Positions 26,071 through 34,692 of a stretch of 64,000 nt of DNA are shown here, in pieces. Each line of letters starts with the position of its first letter. Within the stretch, counting starts at the first letter, position 1. The notes under the pieces are model-generated. The model was not told the DNA's origin. It worked only from the letters and a program-made list of their open reading frames with translations, and ran no database searches. Source of the DNA: Catellatospora bangladeshensis (GTDB lineage Bacteria > Actinomycetota > Actinomycetes > Mycobacteriales > Micromonosporaceae); contig NZ_BONF01000017.1 of NCBI RefSeq assembly GCF_016862575.1, forward strand, positions 124,001 through 188,000. Reading direction: 5' to 3'. Made by a program: the position numbers and the translations under genes.

Positions 26071-28277
26071 GTGCGCCAGGAAGCGCTGTAGTCCCAGGTC
26101 AGCTTGCTGACCTGGGGATGCAACACCGGGAGGGGATGAAAGAGCCCCTCCACCGGCCAGTCGCAGCTGGCTGGTGAAGCTGAGGACAGCCCGATCCGGG
26201 AAACGCCGGTGAGGGTGAGAGCAGTCCTGACAACGACGGGACGGTCTGGAACTACCAGACAGGCCGGGCCCGGCGAGCAACGCGGAAAGGTGTACGAGAG
26301 GAACCGGCGTTTGAACCCCCGTAAGCGACGTGCCAGCTCAAATCTGGTGGATATGGGCTGGTGTGCAGTGCGTGACCACCGCCGCGACACAGCGACGGTG
26401 GTCAACTCCGTAACCGTTTGGCATTCGACGGGAAGGAGGCCAGTGGGAAAGCCTGCGGCGTACCACTGGCGATGCTGCCGGGGCAGAGTCGGGCACCTAA
26501 TCCGTGGACCGGTGTGCAGTGAACCTGGGAACCATCCGTGGTCGCCCTACCGGCCGGGAAGCCATCCCGGTCGAGGGCAGGACCGTTGTCGTCTGACGGC
26601 CACGGCATGGGACGGAGGACCCGTAGTAGTCCGAGCGCGGGAAAGCCGCGTACATGGCGAAGGGGTCCAGCAAGTCAAGCAGCCGAAGAACTGGAAGATC
26701 AGGAGGTCCGTCGGTGAATACCGATGAGCTGGCCTCGGCTCTGATGAGGGCCGAGATCCGGGTACTGGAGATCCAGACCAAGCTGCACCGTTGGGCGACC
26801 AACGATCCTCACAAGAAGTTCGATGATCTGTTCAACCTCGTCACTGACCCGGCGTTCCTTCTGGTCGCCTGGGATCGGGTGCGGGGCAACAAGGGTGCCA
26901 AGACCGCCGGGGTCGACGGCCGCACTGCGGCGTCGATCCAGGTCACAGTGGGAGTGCAAGAGTTCCTGAACGGGCTTCGCAGCTCGTTGAAGGACCGCAC
27001 GTTCTGCCCGCTGCCGGTGCGTGAGCGGATGATCCCGAAGGCGGGCGGCAAGCTGCGCCGTCTGGGGATTCCGACGATCGCCGACCGGGTGGTGCAGGCG
27101 TCCTTGAAGCTGGTGTTGGAGCCGATCTTCGAGGCGGATTTCCTCCCGTGCTCCTACGGGTTCCGCCCCAAGCGCCGGGCCCGCGATGCTGTCGCGGAGG
27201 TGACCTTCCTGACCAGCGGCAACAGCCGCTACGACTGGATCGTGGAAGGTGACATCAAGGCGTGCTTCGACGAGATCTCCCATCCTGCCCTGATGCATCG
27301 GGTGCGGATGCGGATCTCCGACAAGCGCGTGCTGGACCTGGTGAAGGCGTTCCTGAAGGCGGGCATCCTCTCCGAGGAGCGGATGCTGCGCAAGACCGAC
27401 GCCGGCGCCCCGCAAGGGGCGATTCTTTCTCCGCTGCTGAGCAACGTGGCCCTGGCGGTGCTGGACGAGCACATCGCCCAAGCGCCTGGGGGTCCGTCGT
27501 CAGCGGCCCACGTCAGGCTCAGACGCCGCGCGAAGGGGCTGCCGAACGTCCGGCTGGTCCGCTACGCCGACGACTGGTGCCTGATGGTGGCGGGCACCCG
27601 CGAAGACGCGGACGCCCTACGGGAGGAGATCGCCGGGGTCTTGGCCACGATGGGCCTGCGCCTGTCGGAGGACAAGACCTTGATCACCCACATCGAGGAG
27701 GGTCTGGACTTTCTCGGCTGGCGCATCCAGCGCCACGTCAAGAAGGGCACCGCAGACCAGCGCCACGTCTACACCTACCCGTCGAAGAAGGCCCTGGCCA
27801 ACATCACCGGGAAGATCAAGACGCTGTGCCGACAGACCACGAACCAGACTCTGGCCGACCTGCTGCTTGGCCTCAACCAGGCAGTTGCGGGCTGGTGCCA
27901 ATACTTCCGACCCGGGGTGTCGTTCCAGACGTTCCAGTACCTACGCGCGTTCCTCTGGAAGCACGTGTGGTCCTGGATCCGTCGCAAGCACCCCAAGACC
28001 ACCTGGAAGGACCTGCGCCGCCGCTACAGCGGCGGACGCTGGTGGCCCAGCGACGACGGGATCACCCTGTTCGACCCCGGCAAGGTACGCACGATCGTGT
28101 ACCGCTACCGGGGAGCGAAGATTCCGACGCCATGGTCAGAGCCCATCTGAGGATCACACCGCACAACGGGACTTGTGGAGAGCCGGATGCGCTGAGAGGC
28201 GCACGTCCGGTTCGGGAAGCGGTCCGCAGAAACCCACTGGCGGGAACACCAGCAGGGCGCTGCGGGCCGACTTTCAC
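26071..28277 (+). mobile_element. Group II intron (complete, 2207 nt)
   Basis: 5' end GTGCGCC at 26071, 3' end AC at 28277. Domain V is the 34-nt hairpin 28180-28213 with the AGC triad at 28181-28183. Domain VI pairs 28215-28229 with 28260-28275 and leaves a bulged A at 28270, 8 nt from the 3' end. EBS1 GCATTCG (26421-26427) pairs with IBS1 CGAGTGC (26064-26070, one G-U); EBS2 CGACGT (26326-26331) pairs with IBS2 ACGTCG (26057-26062). The intron-encoded protein lies in domain IV. All parts needed for splicing are present, and the host gene is in frame across the junction. Confidence 0.92.
26714..28150 (+). CDS. ltrA: Group II intron reverse transcriptase/maturase
   Basis: 478 residues from GTG 26714, chosen because AGGAGGT (26701-26707) is 6 nt upstream; ATG 26654 in the same frame would add 20 basic residues. 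RT domain with PKAGGKLRRLGIPTIADRV, FEADFLPCSYGFRP, GDIKACFDEI, GAPQGAILSPLLSNVAL and catalytic YADD (about 284-287). Maturase domain X follows (GLNQAVAGWCQYFR). The C-terminus ends in a basic DNA-binding-type segment without the Cys/His pattern of an HNH endonuclease, so mobility would use the retargeting route of endonuclease-less introns. Lies wholly in intron domain IV. Confidence 0.92.
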   Translation: MNTDELASALMRAEIRVLEIQTKLHRWATNDPHKKFDDLFNLVTDPAFLLVAWDRVRGNKGAKTAGVDGRTAASIQVTVGVQEFLNGLRSSLKDRTFCPLPVRERMIPKAGGKLRRLGIPTIADRVVQASLKLVLEPIFEADFLPCSYGFRPKRRARDAVAEVTFLTSGNSRYDWIVEGDIKACFDEISHPALMHRVRMRISDKRVLDLVKAFLKAGILSEERMLRKTDAGAPQGAILSPLLSNVALAVLDEHIAQAPGGPSSAAHVRLRRRAKGLPNVRLVRYADDWCLMVAGTREDADALREEIAGVLATMGLRLSEDKTLITHIEEGLDFLGWRIQRHVKKGTADQRHVYTYPSKKALANITGKIKTLCRQTTNQTLADLLLGLNQAVAGWCQYFRPGVSFQTFQYLRAFLWKHVWSWIRRKHPKTTWKDLRRRYSGGRWWPSDDGITLFDPGKVRTIVYRYRGAKIPTPWSEPI

Positions 28278-28724
28278 CACAACTTCCTCAACCTGCCCGG
28301 ATCGGTCGGCGACATGCTCGCCGAGGCCCGCGGCTACCACTTCGGCCTCGTCCTGGCCCACCAGAACCTCACCCAGCTGCCCCGGGAGACGCAGCTGGCC
28401 CTGTCCGCCAACGCCCGCACGAAGATCTTCTTCTCAAGCTCGCCGGAAGACGCCACACACCTGGCCAAACACACCAACCCCGAACTCGACGACCACGACC
28501 TGTCCCACCTGGACGCGTTCCGGGCAGCCGCACGCCTGCTGGTCAACAACCGCGAGACCGCGGCGTTCGTGCTCCGCACCAATCCCGCACCGCCGCTGGC
28601 CAACGAGACCACCGCCGTGCGGCAGGTCATCACCGCGGCCGCCCGACACCGGCGCACGGCCGCGGTCGCCCGCCTCGCTGGCGTCGGCGACACCGATGCC
28701 GCCCCGGACGAACCCGGTGCCTGA
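28278..28724 (+). CDS. virD4: VirD4/TraD-like coupling ATPase, 3' exon
   Basis: Residues 682-829, starting HNFLNLPGSVGDMLAEARGY directly after the intron. LVLAHQNLTQLP is the conserved sensor region of coupling ATPases, and the segment LSANARTKIFFSSSPEDATH is also typical. It has no start codon or ribosome-binding site of its own, so it is only expressed through splicing. Stop at 28722, followed by a hairpin. Confidence 0.88.
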   Translation, partial: HNFLNLPGSVGDMLAEARGYHFGLVLAHQNLTQLPRETQLALSANARTKIFFSSSPEDATHLAKHTNPELDDHDLSHLDAFRAAARLLVNNRETAAFVLRTNPAPPLANETTAVRQVITAAARHRRTAAVARLAGVGDTDAAPDEPGA

Positions 28725-28728
28725 CCTC

Positions 28729-28758
28729 GCTGCCCGGCAGCCGCGGCTGCCGGGCAGC
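28729..28758 (+). terminator. Hairpin terminator after the coupling protein gene
   Basis: Perfect 13-bp arms GCTGCCCGGCAGC and complement with a CGCG loop, 5 nt past the stop. Confidence 0.7.
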
Positions 28759-28783
28759 ACAACCCACACCAGGAGGAGATCAG

Positions 28784-28984
28784 GTGACAGGACAAGACAC
28801 CGCCCTTCCCGCCAGCCGGCAGCTCCGCCGTCGGCGCCAGGCAGGCCCGCTCTGGCGGCTGCCGACGCCGCCCCCACCGCCGCACCGAACGCGTCACGCC
28901 TACGTCCGCGCACTGGTCAACCGCTGGCACCGCAACGGCCGCATCCGGCACTGGGCGGCCACGCCCCGACGGCGTCGGTCCTGA
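28784..28984 (+). CDS. Small Arg-rich protein of unknown function
   Basis: 66 residues from GTG 28784, preceded by AGGAGGAGATCAG, one of the best ribosome-binding sites in the region. The protein is basic (RQLRRRRQAG, TPRRRRS at the end) with a Pro run in the middle and resembles small nucleic-acid-binding proteins, but I do not recognise it. It lies between the coupling protein terminator and the Replic_Relax gene. Confidence 0.55.
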   Translation: MTGQDTALPASRQLRRRRQAGPLWRLPTPPPPPHRTRHAYVRALVNRWHRNGRIRHWAATPRRRRS

Positions 28985-29086
28985 CCCCGGTCCTGCCCTG
29001 ACTCCCACGTGCACGTGGGTCCGGTCCGTGTACTGCCGGCCCGCTGCCGCCCCGACTCAGCTGAAAGATCCAGCCAGGAGCACACG

Positions 29087-30055
29087 ATGACCGACGCACG
29101 CGAATCGCGACTGTCCCTTCAAGGGGACTCTTCCCTACCGGGGAACGATGACAGAGCAAAGACTCGCAAGCGCCCGCTGACGGCGCGGCTGCCGACCCTC
29201 ATGGACCTGTCCGGGCGCCTCAACGCCCGCGACTACACCATCGCCCACCTGCTCGACGAGCACACCGCACTCACCACTCCGCAACTGACCGCGATGCTGT
29301 TCGGCAGCCAGATCACGTGCCAACACCGGCTCAACAGCCTTCGCAAGCTACGGTTCGTCGACAGGTTCATCCGCAACCAACCCACCAGGCCGCGACCTAT
29401 GTGTTGGGTGGTCGGCCCCCTGGCCGCTCGGTACGTCGCGCTGGCCCGCGATGAGGCTCCACCAACACCCAAGGCCGTCCAACAGCGCGCCGAACGGATA
29501 ATGGCCAGCCCCAGGCTCGACCACCTTCTCGGCGTCAACGGCTTCTTCGGCACCCTGGCAGCCCACACCCGCACCGACCCGTCGACGCGCCTGGCGCGGT
29601 GGTGGTCCGAGCGCAGCAGCACCGCCGCCTACGGACGCCGGATCCGCCCCGACGGCCACGGTGTCTGGACCAAGGGCACCGCGTCCGTCGGCTTCTTCGT
29701 CGAGTACGACACCGGCACCGAACCCATCGGCCGCCTCATCGACAAGCTGCCCGCCTACCAGCGGCTGTGCGAGGACGGCGGCCCTAACTACCCGGTCCTG
29801 TTCGTGCTGCAGAGCCCCGTGCGCGAGCAGCACCTGCATCGGCGTTTGGGCGCTGGGGTGGGTACGACGGTCACGGTCGCCACGACGTGTCCGCAGGCCG
29901 GCACCGACCCAGCAGCTGCGGTGTGGGAGCTGGTAGGCGACGGCCGTCGACGCCGGCTGGTGGACCTGCCGAGCTCGCACGGCCAGACAGGCCCAATCAA
30001 TCCCGGGCCGCCATCGGCCGCAGACGACCCGCTGCGGCTGTTGCAGCACCGTTGA
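29087..30055 (+). CDS. Replication-relaxation family protein (Replic_Relax)
   Basis: 322 residues. The N-terminal winged helix (about 45-110: LNARDYTIAHLLDEHTALTT, then QLTAMLFGS) and the later FFVEYDTGTEPIGRLIDKL-PAYQ match the plasmid Replic_Relax family, in which an HTH is joined to a nuclease-like fold. These proteins are encoded with conjugation genes on actinobacterial plasmids and integrative elements and are thought to act in plasmid DNA processing. ATG 29087 has AGGAG upstream; the extra 26 residues from 29009 are not supported. It is the only candidate DNA-processing factor seen in this locus. Confidence 0.82.
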   Translation: MTDARESRLSLQGDSSLPGNDDRAKTRKRPLTARLPTLMDLSGRLNARDYTIAHLLDEHTALTTPQLTAMLFGSQITCQHRLNSLRKLRFVDRFIRNQPTRPRPMCWVVGPLAARYVALARDEAPPTPKAVQQRAERIMASPRLDHLLGVNGFFGTLAAHTRTDPSTRLARWWSERSSTAAYGRRIRPDGHGVWTKGTASVGFFVEYDTGTEPIGRLIDKLPAYQRLCEDGGPNYPVLFVLQSPVREQHLHRRLGAGVGTTVTVATTCPQAGTDPAAAVWELVGDGRRRRLVDLPSSHGQTGPINPGPPSAADDPLRLLQHR

Positions 30056-30542
30056 CCGCTGCCGGCGGCATCAGGCATCGGCCGAGACCCGAGTGGAGCG
30101 GCTTCCGGTGCGGTGGGTTGCGTGGTTACCAAGCGGGTGGGCGAAACTTTCTCCGCGACGTGACCAACACCAGGTCAGCGACTGTACGCAGTCGCTGGCG
30201 CACTGCCTGCCCTACTCGGCACGTCGGGCAAACCCGCAGTTCAGACACCATCCCGTTCCGGCGGTCTGTGAGGTGCGTTGGGCAGGGGCCATACGCTTGG
30301 GTCATCTCCTAGAGACAACCAGTACGTACCACCCCAGGGCTTGTCCGCCACGACCTGCGGTCGTAACCGCCCACCCGCCACAAGCCGGTCGGCCCGCAAC
30401 CACAACGTCGGCGAACACCCCGTTCCCGGTCCCTGACCGGAGGCAGCGCGGTGACATCACCCGCGCCACTTCACCCTGCCTGCCAGCACCGCCTGACCAG
30501 CGGTGCGTTTCCGCGTATCCGCACGCAGAAGGAGTCCACCTC
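30056..30542. other. Intergenic region with two small symmetric elements
   Basis: 487 bp with no supported gene. It contains TGACC-N7-GGTCA (30161-30177) directly followed by a perfect hairpin GCGACTG-TACG-CAGTCGC (30178-30195). These could be a regulator site and an attenuator for the gene at 30543. The rest shows nothing recognisable. Confidence 0.4.
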
Positions 30543-31253
30543 ATGCCGCAAATCGTCACCGTCTGCCTGCCCGCAGGTCCCGACAAGCCCGCTGTCCGCC
30601 TAGGCCACGAGGCTAAAACCGCCTACATACGAGCCCTGTCTGCCAGCACCCCCGCTACGATCGCTGTCGCCTCACCCGACTACGCCAACAACCCCTACCC
30701 CCACTTCGTCCACACCGCGAACCGACGCAGCCGGGGCGAGCTGTTCGCCCCACGCGAGCACCTGGCCGCGGGAGGTCCGGTGAGGCTGCTGAACCTGGGC
30801 TGGATGGCGCAGCACAACGCGACCGTTCACCGCCGCCGCTGGCACGTGTGGCGTCAGGTCGTGCAGGGCACCCGGGACGCGCAGCCCCTGTGGCGATTCG
30901 TCGACCGGCACCTCACCACCCCCAAGCGCGGGTACAGCCTGGAACAGGCGCACCGCGACTTCCGGGCACAGCCCCGGATCGCGGCGATGGAGATCTACAA
31001 CAACTCTGGCCGCGCCGTGACGCCGCTGCCCCTGGATCACCTGGAGGCATTTCAGGTGGGCTGCGAGGCCTACGTCGAACTCGGCTACCACACTGCGGTG
31101 CCCGGCAACGCGATGGTCGCCCTCGGCGGCCAGATCTTCGAGTGCCGACCCAACCAGCCGCTGTCGCAGTTGTGGGAGTTCATGAAGTTCGCCGCCATCG
31201 CGATGCGGCAGATGTCGCCCGACGACTGCATGGTCGCCCTGCTCGAGCACTGA
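30543..31253 (+). CDS. Hypothetical protein in the secretion locus
   Basis: 236 residues; not recognised. ATG 30543 has AAGGAG (8 nt upstream) inside the leader GGAGTCCACCTC, which recurs before 32712. No signal peptide or membrane helix. The C-terminal part (about 160-236) has AVPGNAMVALGGQIFECRPN and a helical MRQMSPDDCMVALLEH end, compatible with a compact cytosolic protein. A strong terminator follows, so it ends a transcript. Confidence 0.7.
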   Translation: MPQIVTVCLPAGPDKPAVRLGHEAKTAYIRALSASTPATIAVASPDYANNPYPHFVHTANRRSRGELFAPREHLAAGGPVRLLNLGWMAQHNATVHRRRWHVWRQVVQGTRDAQPLWRFVDRHLTTPKRGYSLEQAHRDFRAQPRIAAMEIYNNSGRAVTPLPLDHLEAFQVGCEAYVELGYHTAVPGNAMVALGGQIFECRPNQPLSQLWEFMKFAAIAMRQMSPDDCMVALLEH

Positions 31254-31257
31254 CCCG

Positions 31258-31309
31258 ACGACGGCGAGGGCTCAGATCCGGTTCGACGGATCCGAGCCCT
31301 CGCCGTCGT
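31258..31309 (+). terminator. Long hairpin terminator
   Basis: 16-bp perfect arms (31258-31273, 31294-31309) extended inward by GATCCG/CGGATC across one A-C mismatch; begins 5 nt after the stop at 31253. Confidence 0.85.
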
Positions 31310-31588
31310 GGCCCGTTCAGGCGAGCACCCACCGGCCTGTGTCTGGTTGTGGCCAGGGCGCTCAAGTCTTCGTTTCGTGCCGCGCCGAAAATGCCTGGCC
31401 GGCTGCCGCTGTTCCCAGTACACGCTCGGAGTCGTCTTGGCTTTCGCACCTGACGGCACCCGGGACGAGATCGTCGCCGACGACCGCGGCGACGACACCG
31501 TGAACATGGACTTCCACCGTCGATCCCGCGGTGTGGCGCGCGACGCTGCCCGTGGCGGCAATGCCCAGACGGCCACGGTTCGTCTGGG

Positions 31589-31855
31589 GTGGCGGCGATG
31601 CCGTCCTGGATCCGGTCGCTGCAACCCTGCCCGTGGCGGCGCTGTTCGGGCGCGGACGACGCAGTCCTGTTCAGGTGTGCCGGTCCTGCAATACCGATCC
31701 GGTGCCGCGACATCCAGCTCATCGCCGTCCTCTGCGACCACCACGACCGCGACGACGTCCCCGAAGCGGCATACTGCCCGGCCTGCGACCAGCTGTGCCG
31801 ACTCACGCTGGCCGCCGTGAAGGCCGACCGGCAGACCGCCGTCACACGACGCTGA
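31589..31855 (+). CDS. Small Cys-rich (zinc-ribbon-like) protein
   Basis: 88 residues if ATG 31589 is used; 31598 is also possible. The last 60 codons have clear coding bias and carry Cys/His pairs: RRCSG, LFRCAG, VLCDHHD, YCPACDQLC, consistent with a metal-binding ribbon. The first 25 residues are less convincing and the ribosome-binding site is weak, so the gene may be partly decayed. The stretch 31310-31588 upstream holds nothing I can support. Confidence 0.4.
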   Translation: MAAMPSWIRSLQPCPWRRCSGADDAVLFRCAGPAIPIRCRDIQLIAVLCDHHDRDDVPEAAYCPACDQLCRLTLAAVKADRQTAVTRR

Positions 31856-31933
31856 GCCGCAACAACTCTGACACCAGGCCCGACGCCTCCTGCTGTCGGA
31901 CCTCCATCAACCGTCTCGACCTAAGGAGTCCTC

Positions 31934-32527
31934 GTGGCGGAACCTTCCGACTACAAGCGCTGCTTCAGCCGTGAGCACGCCCAACAGCAGTTCGACGCCA
32001 TGGCCGTGCCGGTTTCCATTCCCGGCATCCGCACGACGATGGCGGCGATGCGGATGGGCTCACTGCTGGCGACAACCCACGGCCTGCACCTGCCGACCTG
32101 GGAATCGGTCCAGGTGCAGGTGTTGGCCGGGGTCTGCGACGAAGCTCAGATGTGGACGGCCATATGCCTGCTCCACCAGACACGCCCCAGCCTCTGGACC
32201 GACCGCCTCGCACCCTGGGCCGGTCCCTACGACAACCCTGCGCAGGCGCTGACCACCTTCGACGAACGGCTCGCGGCACTGCCGCAGCCGACCACCGCCG
32301 ACCGGCGCACGCTCGCCCGTGCGTGGCTGACCATGACATTGGCCCTGCATCAGGTGCAGCTGACCGGCTGGGAGACCACAGTCGTCAAGCACCTGGCCGC
32401 CAAAGCACCGATCCCCACGATCCAGACCCTCGTCGGCTGGATCATCGGCATCGGCCAAGCCACCGACGCCGCAGCTGCGATCACGCCCGGCAGGCACGGC
32501 CGTCATCACGCCGCTGCCAGACGCTGA
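31934..32527 (+). CDS. Hypothetical helical protein in the secretion locus
   Basis: 197 residues, not recognised. GTG 31934 has AAGGAG 7 nt upstream. The sequence is helical throughout (LAGVCDEAQMWTAICLLHQT; ARAWLTMTLALHQVQLTGWE), with no signal peptide; the C-terminal tail is His/Arg-rich. Probably cytosolic. Followed by a hairpin terminator. Confidence 0.68.
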   Translation: MAEPSDYKRCFSREHAQQQFDAMAVPVSIPGIRTTMAAMRMGSLLATTHGLHLPTWESVQVQVLAGVCDEAQMWTAICLLHQTRPSLWTDRLAPWAGPYDNPAQALTTFDERLAALPQPTTADRRTLARAWLTMTLALHQVQLTGWETTVVKHLAAKAPIPTIQTLVGWIIGIGQATDAAAAITPGRHGRHHAAARR

Positions 32528-32651
32528 CGTGAGCGGTCCCACCAGCGCCGTAGGCAGAGCACGCGGACCACCGACCCGTCTGCGCGCTCGCCAACTGCAT
32601 CAACACCCAGCGACTCCCCGGCCGAGCCTGGCCGATCGCGCAGCAGCGCGT

Positions 32652-32681
32652 TCCGGGCACGGCCGACAGGCCGTGCCCGGA
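32652..32681 (+). terminator. Hairpin terminator
   Basis: Perfect 13-bp arms TCCGGGCACGGCC and complement with a GACA loop. It lies 125 bp after the stop at 32527 and just before the ribosome-binding site at 32699, so it could also act as an attenuator. Confidence 0.65.
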
Positions 32682-32711
32682 CTCCCATCCTTCGCCATAG
32701 GAGTCCACGCC

Positions 32712-33134
32712 ATGACCTAAATACGCACGCCCTCAGCCGGCGCGGGACCGTCCGCAGCGCAGCAGCCCGTCCACCTCAACGTCGGCTCGACGTGGCTGCC
32801 CGCCACCGTGACCGAGGTCCTGACCGGCGGCAGGGTCACCGTCCACTACCTCGTCGGCACCGTCCCGATGACCGCGATCGTCGCGGACTGGCTGGTCCGC
32901 GCCGCCGAGGTGCCTTGTTCGGCCCTGTTGCCGACACGTCGCCGCTGTCATGACACCAGCGTGTGGACGTGTCCTGCTTTGCGGCGCCAACGCCGCGGTA
33001 CGGGTTCCGGCCCGTGCGCACCCGGCCAAGCCGGGTCATCCGTCCGGCATCACCGGACGACAACGGCCTCAGACGAGGCAACGCCTGAGGCCGGACGAGC
33101 AATGGTCACTCTGGTAAGGAGCCAAGACCGATGA
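32712..33134 (+). pseudogene. Small gene with a stop at codon 3
   Basis: AGGAG (32699-32703) and ATG 32712 are placed as for neighbouring genes and share their GGAGTCCAC leader, but the third codon is TAA. The same frame then stays open to 33134, encoding HLNVGSTWLPATVTEVLTGG and VHYLVGTVPMTAIVADWLVR, which looks like a small β-barrel (SH3-like) domain. GTG 32808 in frame could restart translation. The end overlaps the DUF932 ATG as ATGA. The last 70 codons have weak coding bias. Either a recent nonsense mutation or translation from 32808. Confidence 0.4.
33020..33094 (+). promoter_or_regulatory. Three consecutive stem-loops before the DUF932 gene
   Basis: Perfect hairpins ACCCGGC-CAA-GCCGGGT (33020-33036), CGTCCGG-N5-CCGGACG (33041-33059) and CGGCCTCAG-N12-CTGAGGCCG (33065-33094) follow one another within 75 nt, 37 nt before ATG 33131. 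In RNA they would form a structured leader, as terminators or translational control elements. Confidence 0.5.
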
Positions 33135-34348
33135 CAACCGTAGCATTCGGCCCTCACGCCGATGTGAACGACGCGTTCGCCAGCGAGCGGGCCCGGCAGC
33201 TGGAGGCTGTCGAGCGCAGGCAGGCGGACCTGAAGACCCGGCTGGACGCCGGGACCCTCATCCCGCTGGGCGACGGCCGCTACCGGGTCAACGACCCGGG
33301 CAGCTGGGACAACGGCGAGATCTGGATCCAGCAGGACAGCGGCCTGGTCGTCCCGCAGCACGGCCTGGACATGTCCACCGGCCGGGCGGCGCTTTACACG
33401 GCCAAGCCCGCCTGGCACCAGCTCGGCACCGTGATCGAGGGCGGCACCACCGACATCGACACCGTACTCAAGGCTGGCGCGATCGACTTCGCCGTCGAGA
33501 CGTTCCCGGTGCTGTTCCGCACCCCCGACGGGCAGCTGCACGAGCTCGACGACCAGCGGGTCACCGTCCGCCGGGACACCGACGCCGGGCTCGGTGTGGT
33601 CGGCAACCGGTACGAGGTCGTGCAGAACCGCGACATCTTCGGGTTCCTGCAGGCGCTCGTCGGCCGCGACGACGTCATCTGGGAGACGGCTGGTGCGCTG
33701 CGCGGCGGGCGGCGGGTGTTCGTGACGATGCGGCTGCCGGACACGATCGTCATCGACCCGGCGGGCATCGCCGACGTCGTCGCGCCGTTCCTGGCCGCGT
33801 TCAACTCCCACGACGGCCTGACCGGCTACGAGTCGGTCGTGACGCCGTGGCGGGTGTTGTGCGGCAACACCGAGCGGTTCGCGGCGCGTGACGCCGTCGC
33901 CCGGTGGAGCACCCCGCACGTCGGCGACCCCTTGGCGCGGCTGAGGCAGGCCGAGCAGACCCTGCGCATGACGCGCAGGTACTACGCGTCGTTCGCCGCC
34001 GAGCAGGAGCTGCTGCTGGCCACCGAGCTCGCGATCGACGAGTACCTGGCGGTCGTCGCCGACGTCTGGGCCCCGCCCGGCGACGACGACGCGGATAAGG
34101 CCAAGGCCAAGTACCGGCGGTTCGCCGACGGCATGGTCCACCGGTTCGAGCAGAACGCCGACAAGCTCGGCCGCAACGCCTACGCCGCGGAGCGGGCCAT
34201 CACCGAGTTCATGGACTGGGGGCGTGGTGTGCGGGCGCCGAAGTCGATGACCGAGACGGCCTGGCGTGCCAGCCAGGCCCTTGAGGGAGACCAGGACGGA
34301 AGGAAGAACACCGCCCACAAGCGGCTGCTCACTCTCGTACGTCGCTGA
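33131..34348 (+). CDS. DUF932 phage/plasmid-like protein
   Basis: 405 residues. Matches the DUF932 / TIGR03299 'phage/plasmid-like protein' family. AKPAWHQLGTVIEGGTTDID is the usual opening of the domain, followed by GLGVVGNRYEVVQNRDIFGF, FLAAFNSHDGLTGYESVVTP and RVLCGNTE. The family is common on plasmids, phages and conjugative elements and is of unknown biochemical function. ATG 33131 has AAGGAGCC 10 nt upstream and overlaps the preceding frame by 4 nt. Confidence 0.9.
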   Translation: MTTVAFGPHADVNDAFASERARQLEAVERRQADLKTRLDAGTLIPLGDGRYRVNDPGSWDNGEIWIQQDSGLVVPQHGLDMSTGRAALYTAKPAWHQLGTVIEGGTTDIDTVLKAGAIDFAVETFPVLFRTPDGQLHELDDQRVTVRRDTDAGLGVVGNRYEVVQNRDIFGFLQALVGRDDVIWETAGALRGGRRVFVTMRLPDTIVIDPAGIADVVAPFLAAFNSHDGLTGYESVVTPWRVLCGNTERFAARDAVARWSTPHVGDPLARLRQAEQTLRMTRRYYASFAAEQELLLATELAIDEYLAVVADVWAPPGDDDADKAKAKYRRFADGMVHRFEQNADKLGRNAYAAERAITEFMDWGRGVRAPKSMTETAWRASQALEGDQDGRKNTAHKRLLTLVRR

Positions 34349-34692
34349 CCTTCCCGTGAACACGGCCTGAGCAGGTGGGCTGCGGGAAGGCGCGCTACGC
34401 GCCCGCCTGCGGCCCACCACGCTGACCCGCCCGACCGGCGCTGTACGCCGCGTGGCCCGGTGGCGCCGGCTTCAACCGGCATCGCCGGACGAAGAGACCT
34501 GGCACGCACCGACCGCCGGTCATCGCGAACGCTGCCGCACCGCGCGGCTGAACCACAGCACCGGCGGCTCCAACGGAGTGCCGCCCCGAACTGCGAGGCA
34601 GCCCGCCCGCTGCCGCGGGAACGGTCTGCGCGTGCTCGGCGCGCCACTCCACCCCATCACCGACCCGCTCGGACAACTGACGGAGACCTACC
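34349..34692. other. Intergenic, hairpin only
   Basis: 344 bp without a supported gene. A stem CCTTCCCG (34349-34356)/CGGGAAGG (34383-34390) directly follows the DUF932 stop and may end its transcript. The rest shows only shadow frames. Confidence 0.4.

Noticed and set aside
26071-26091. True C-terminus of a truncated VirD4 (VRQEAL then stop)
   Set aside because: These codons are the intron's 5' end; splicing signals and the 3' exon explain the sequence better.
27262-29001. 579-codon + frame across the intron end and the 3' exon
   Set aside because: Runs out of frame through the maturase and exon; Pro/Arg-rich shadow without domains.
33050-34420. 456-codon minus frame opposite the DUF932 gene
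   Set aside because: Antisense shadow; composition typical of high-GC reverse frames.
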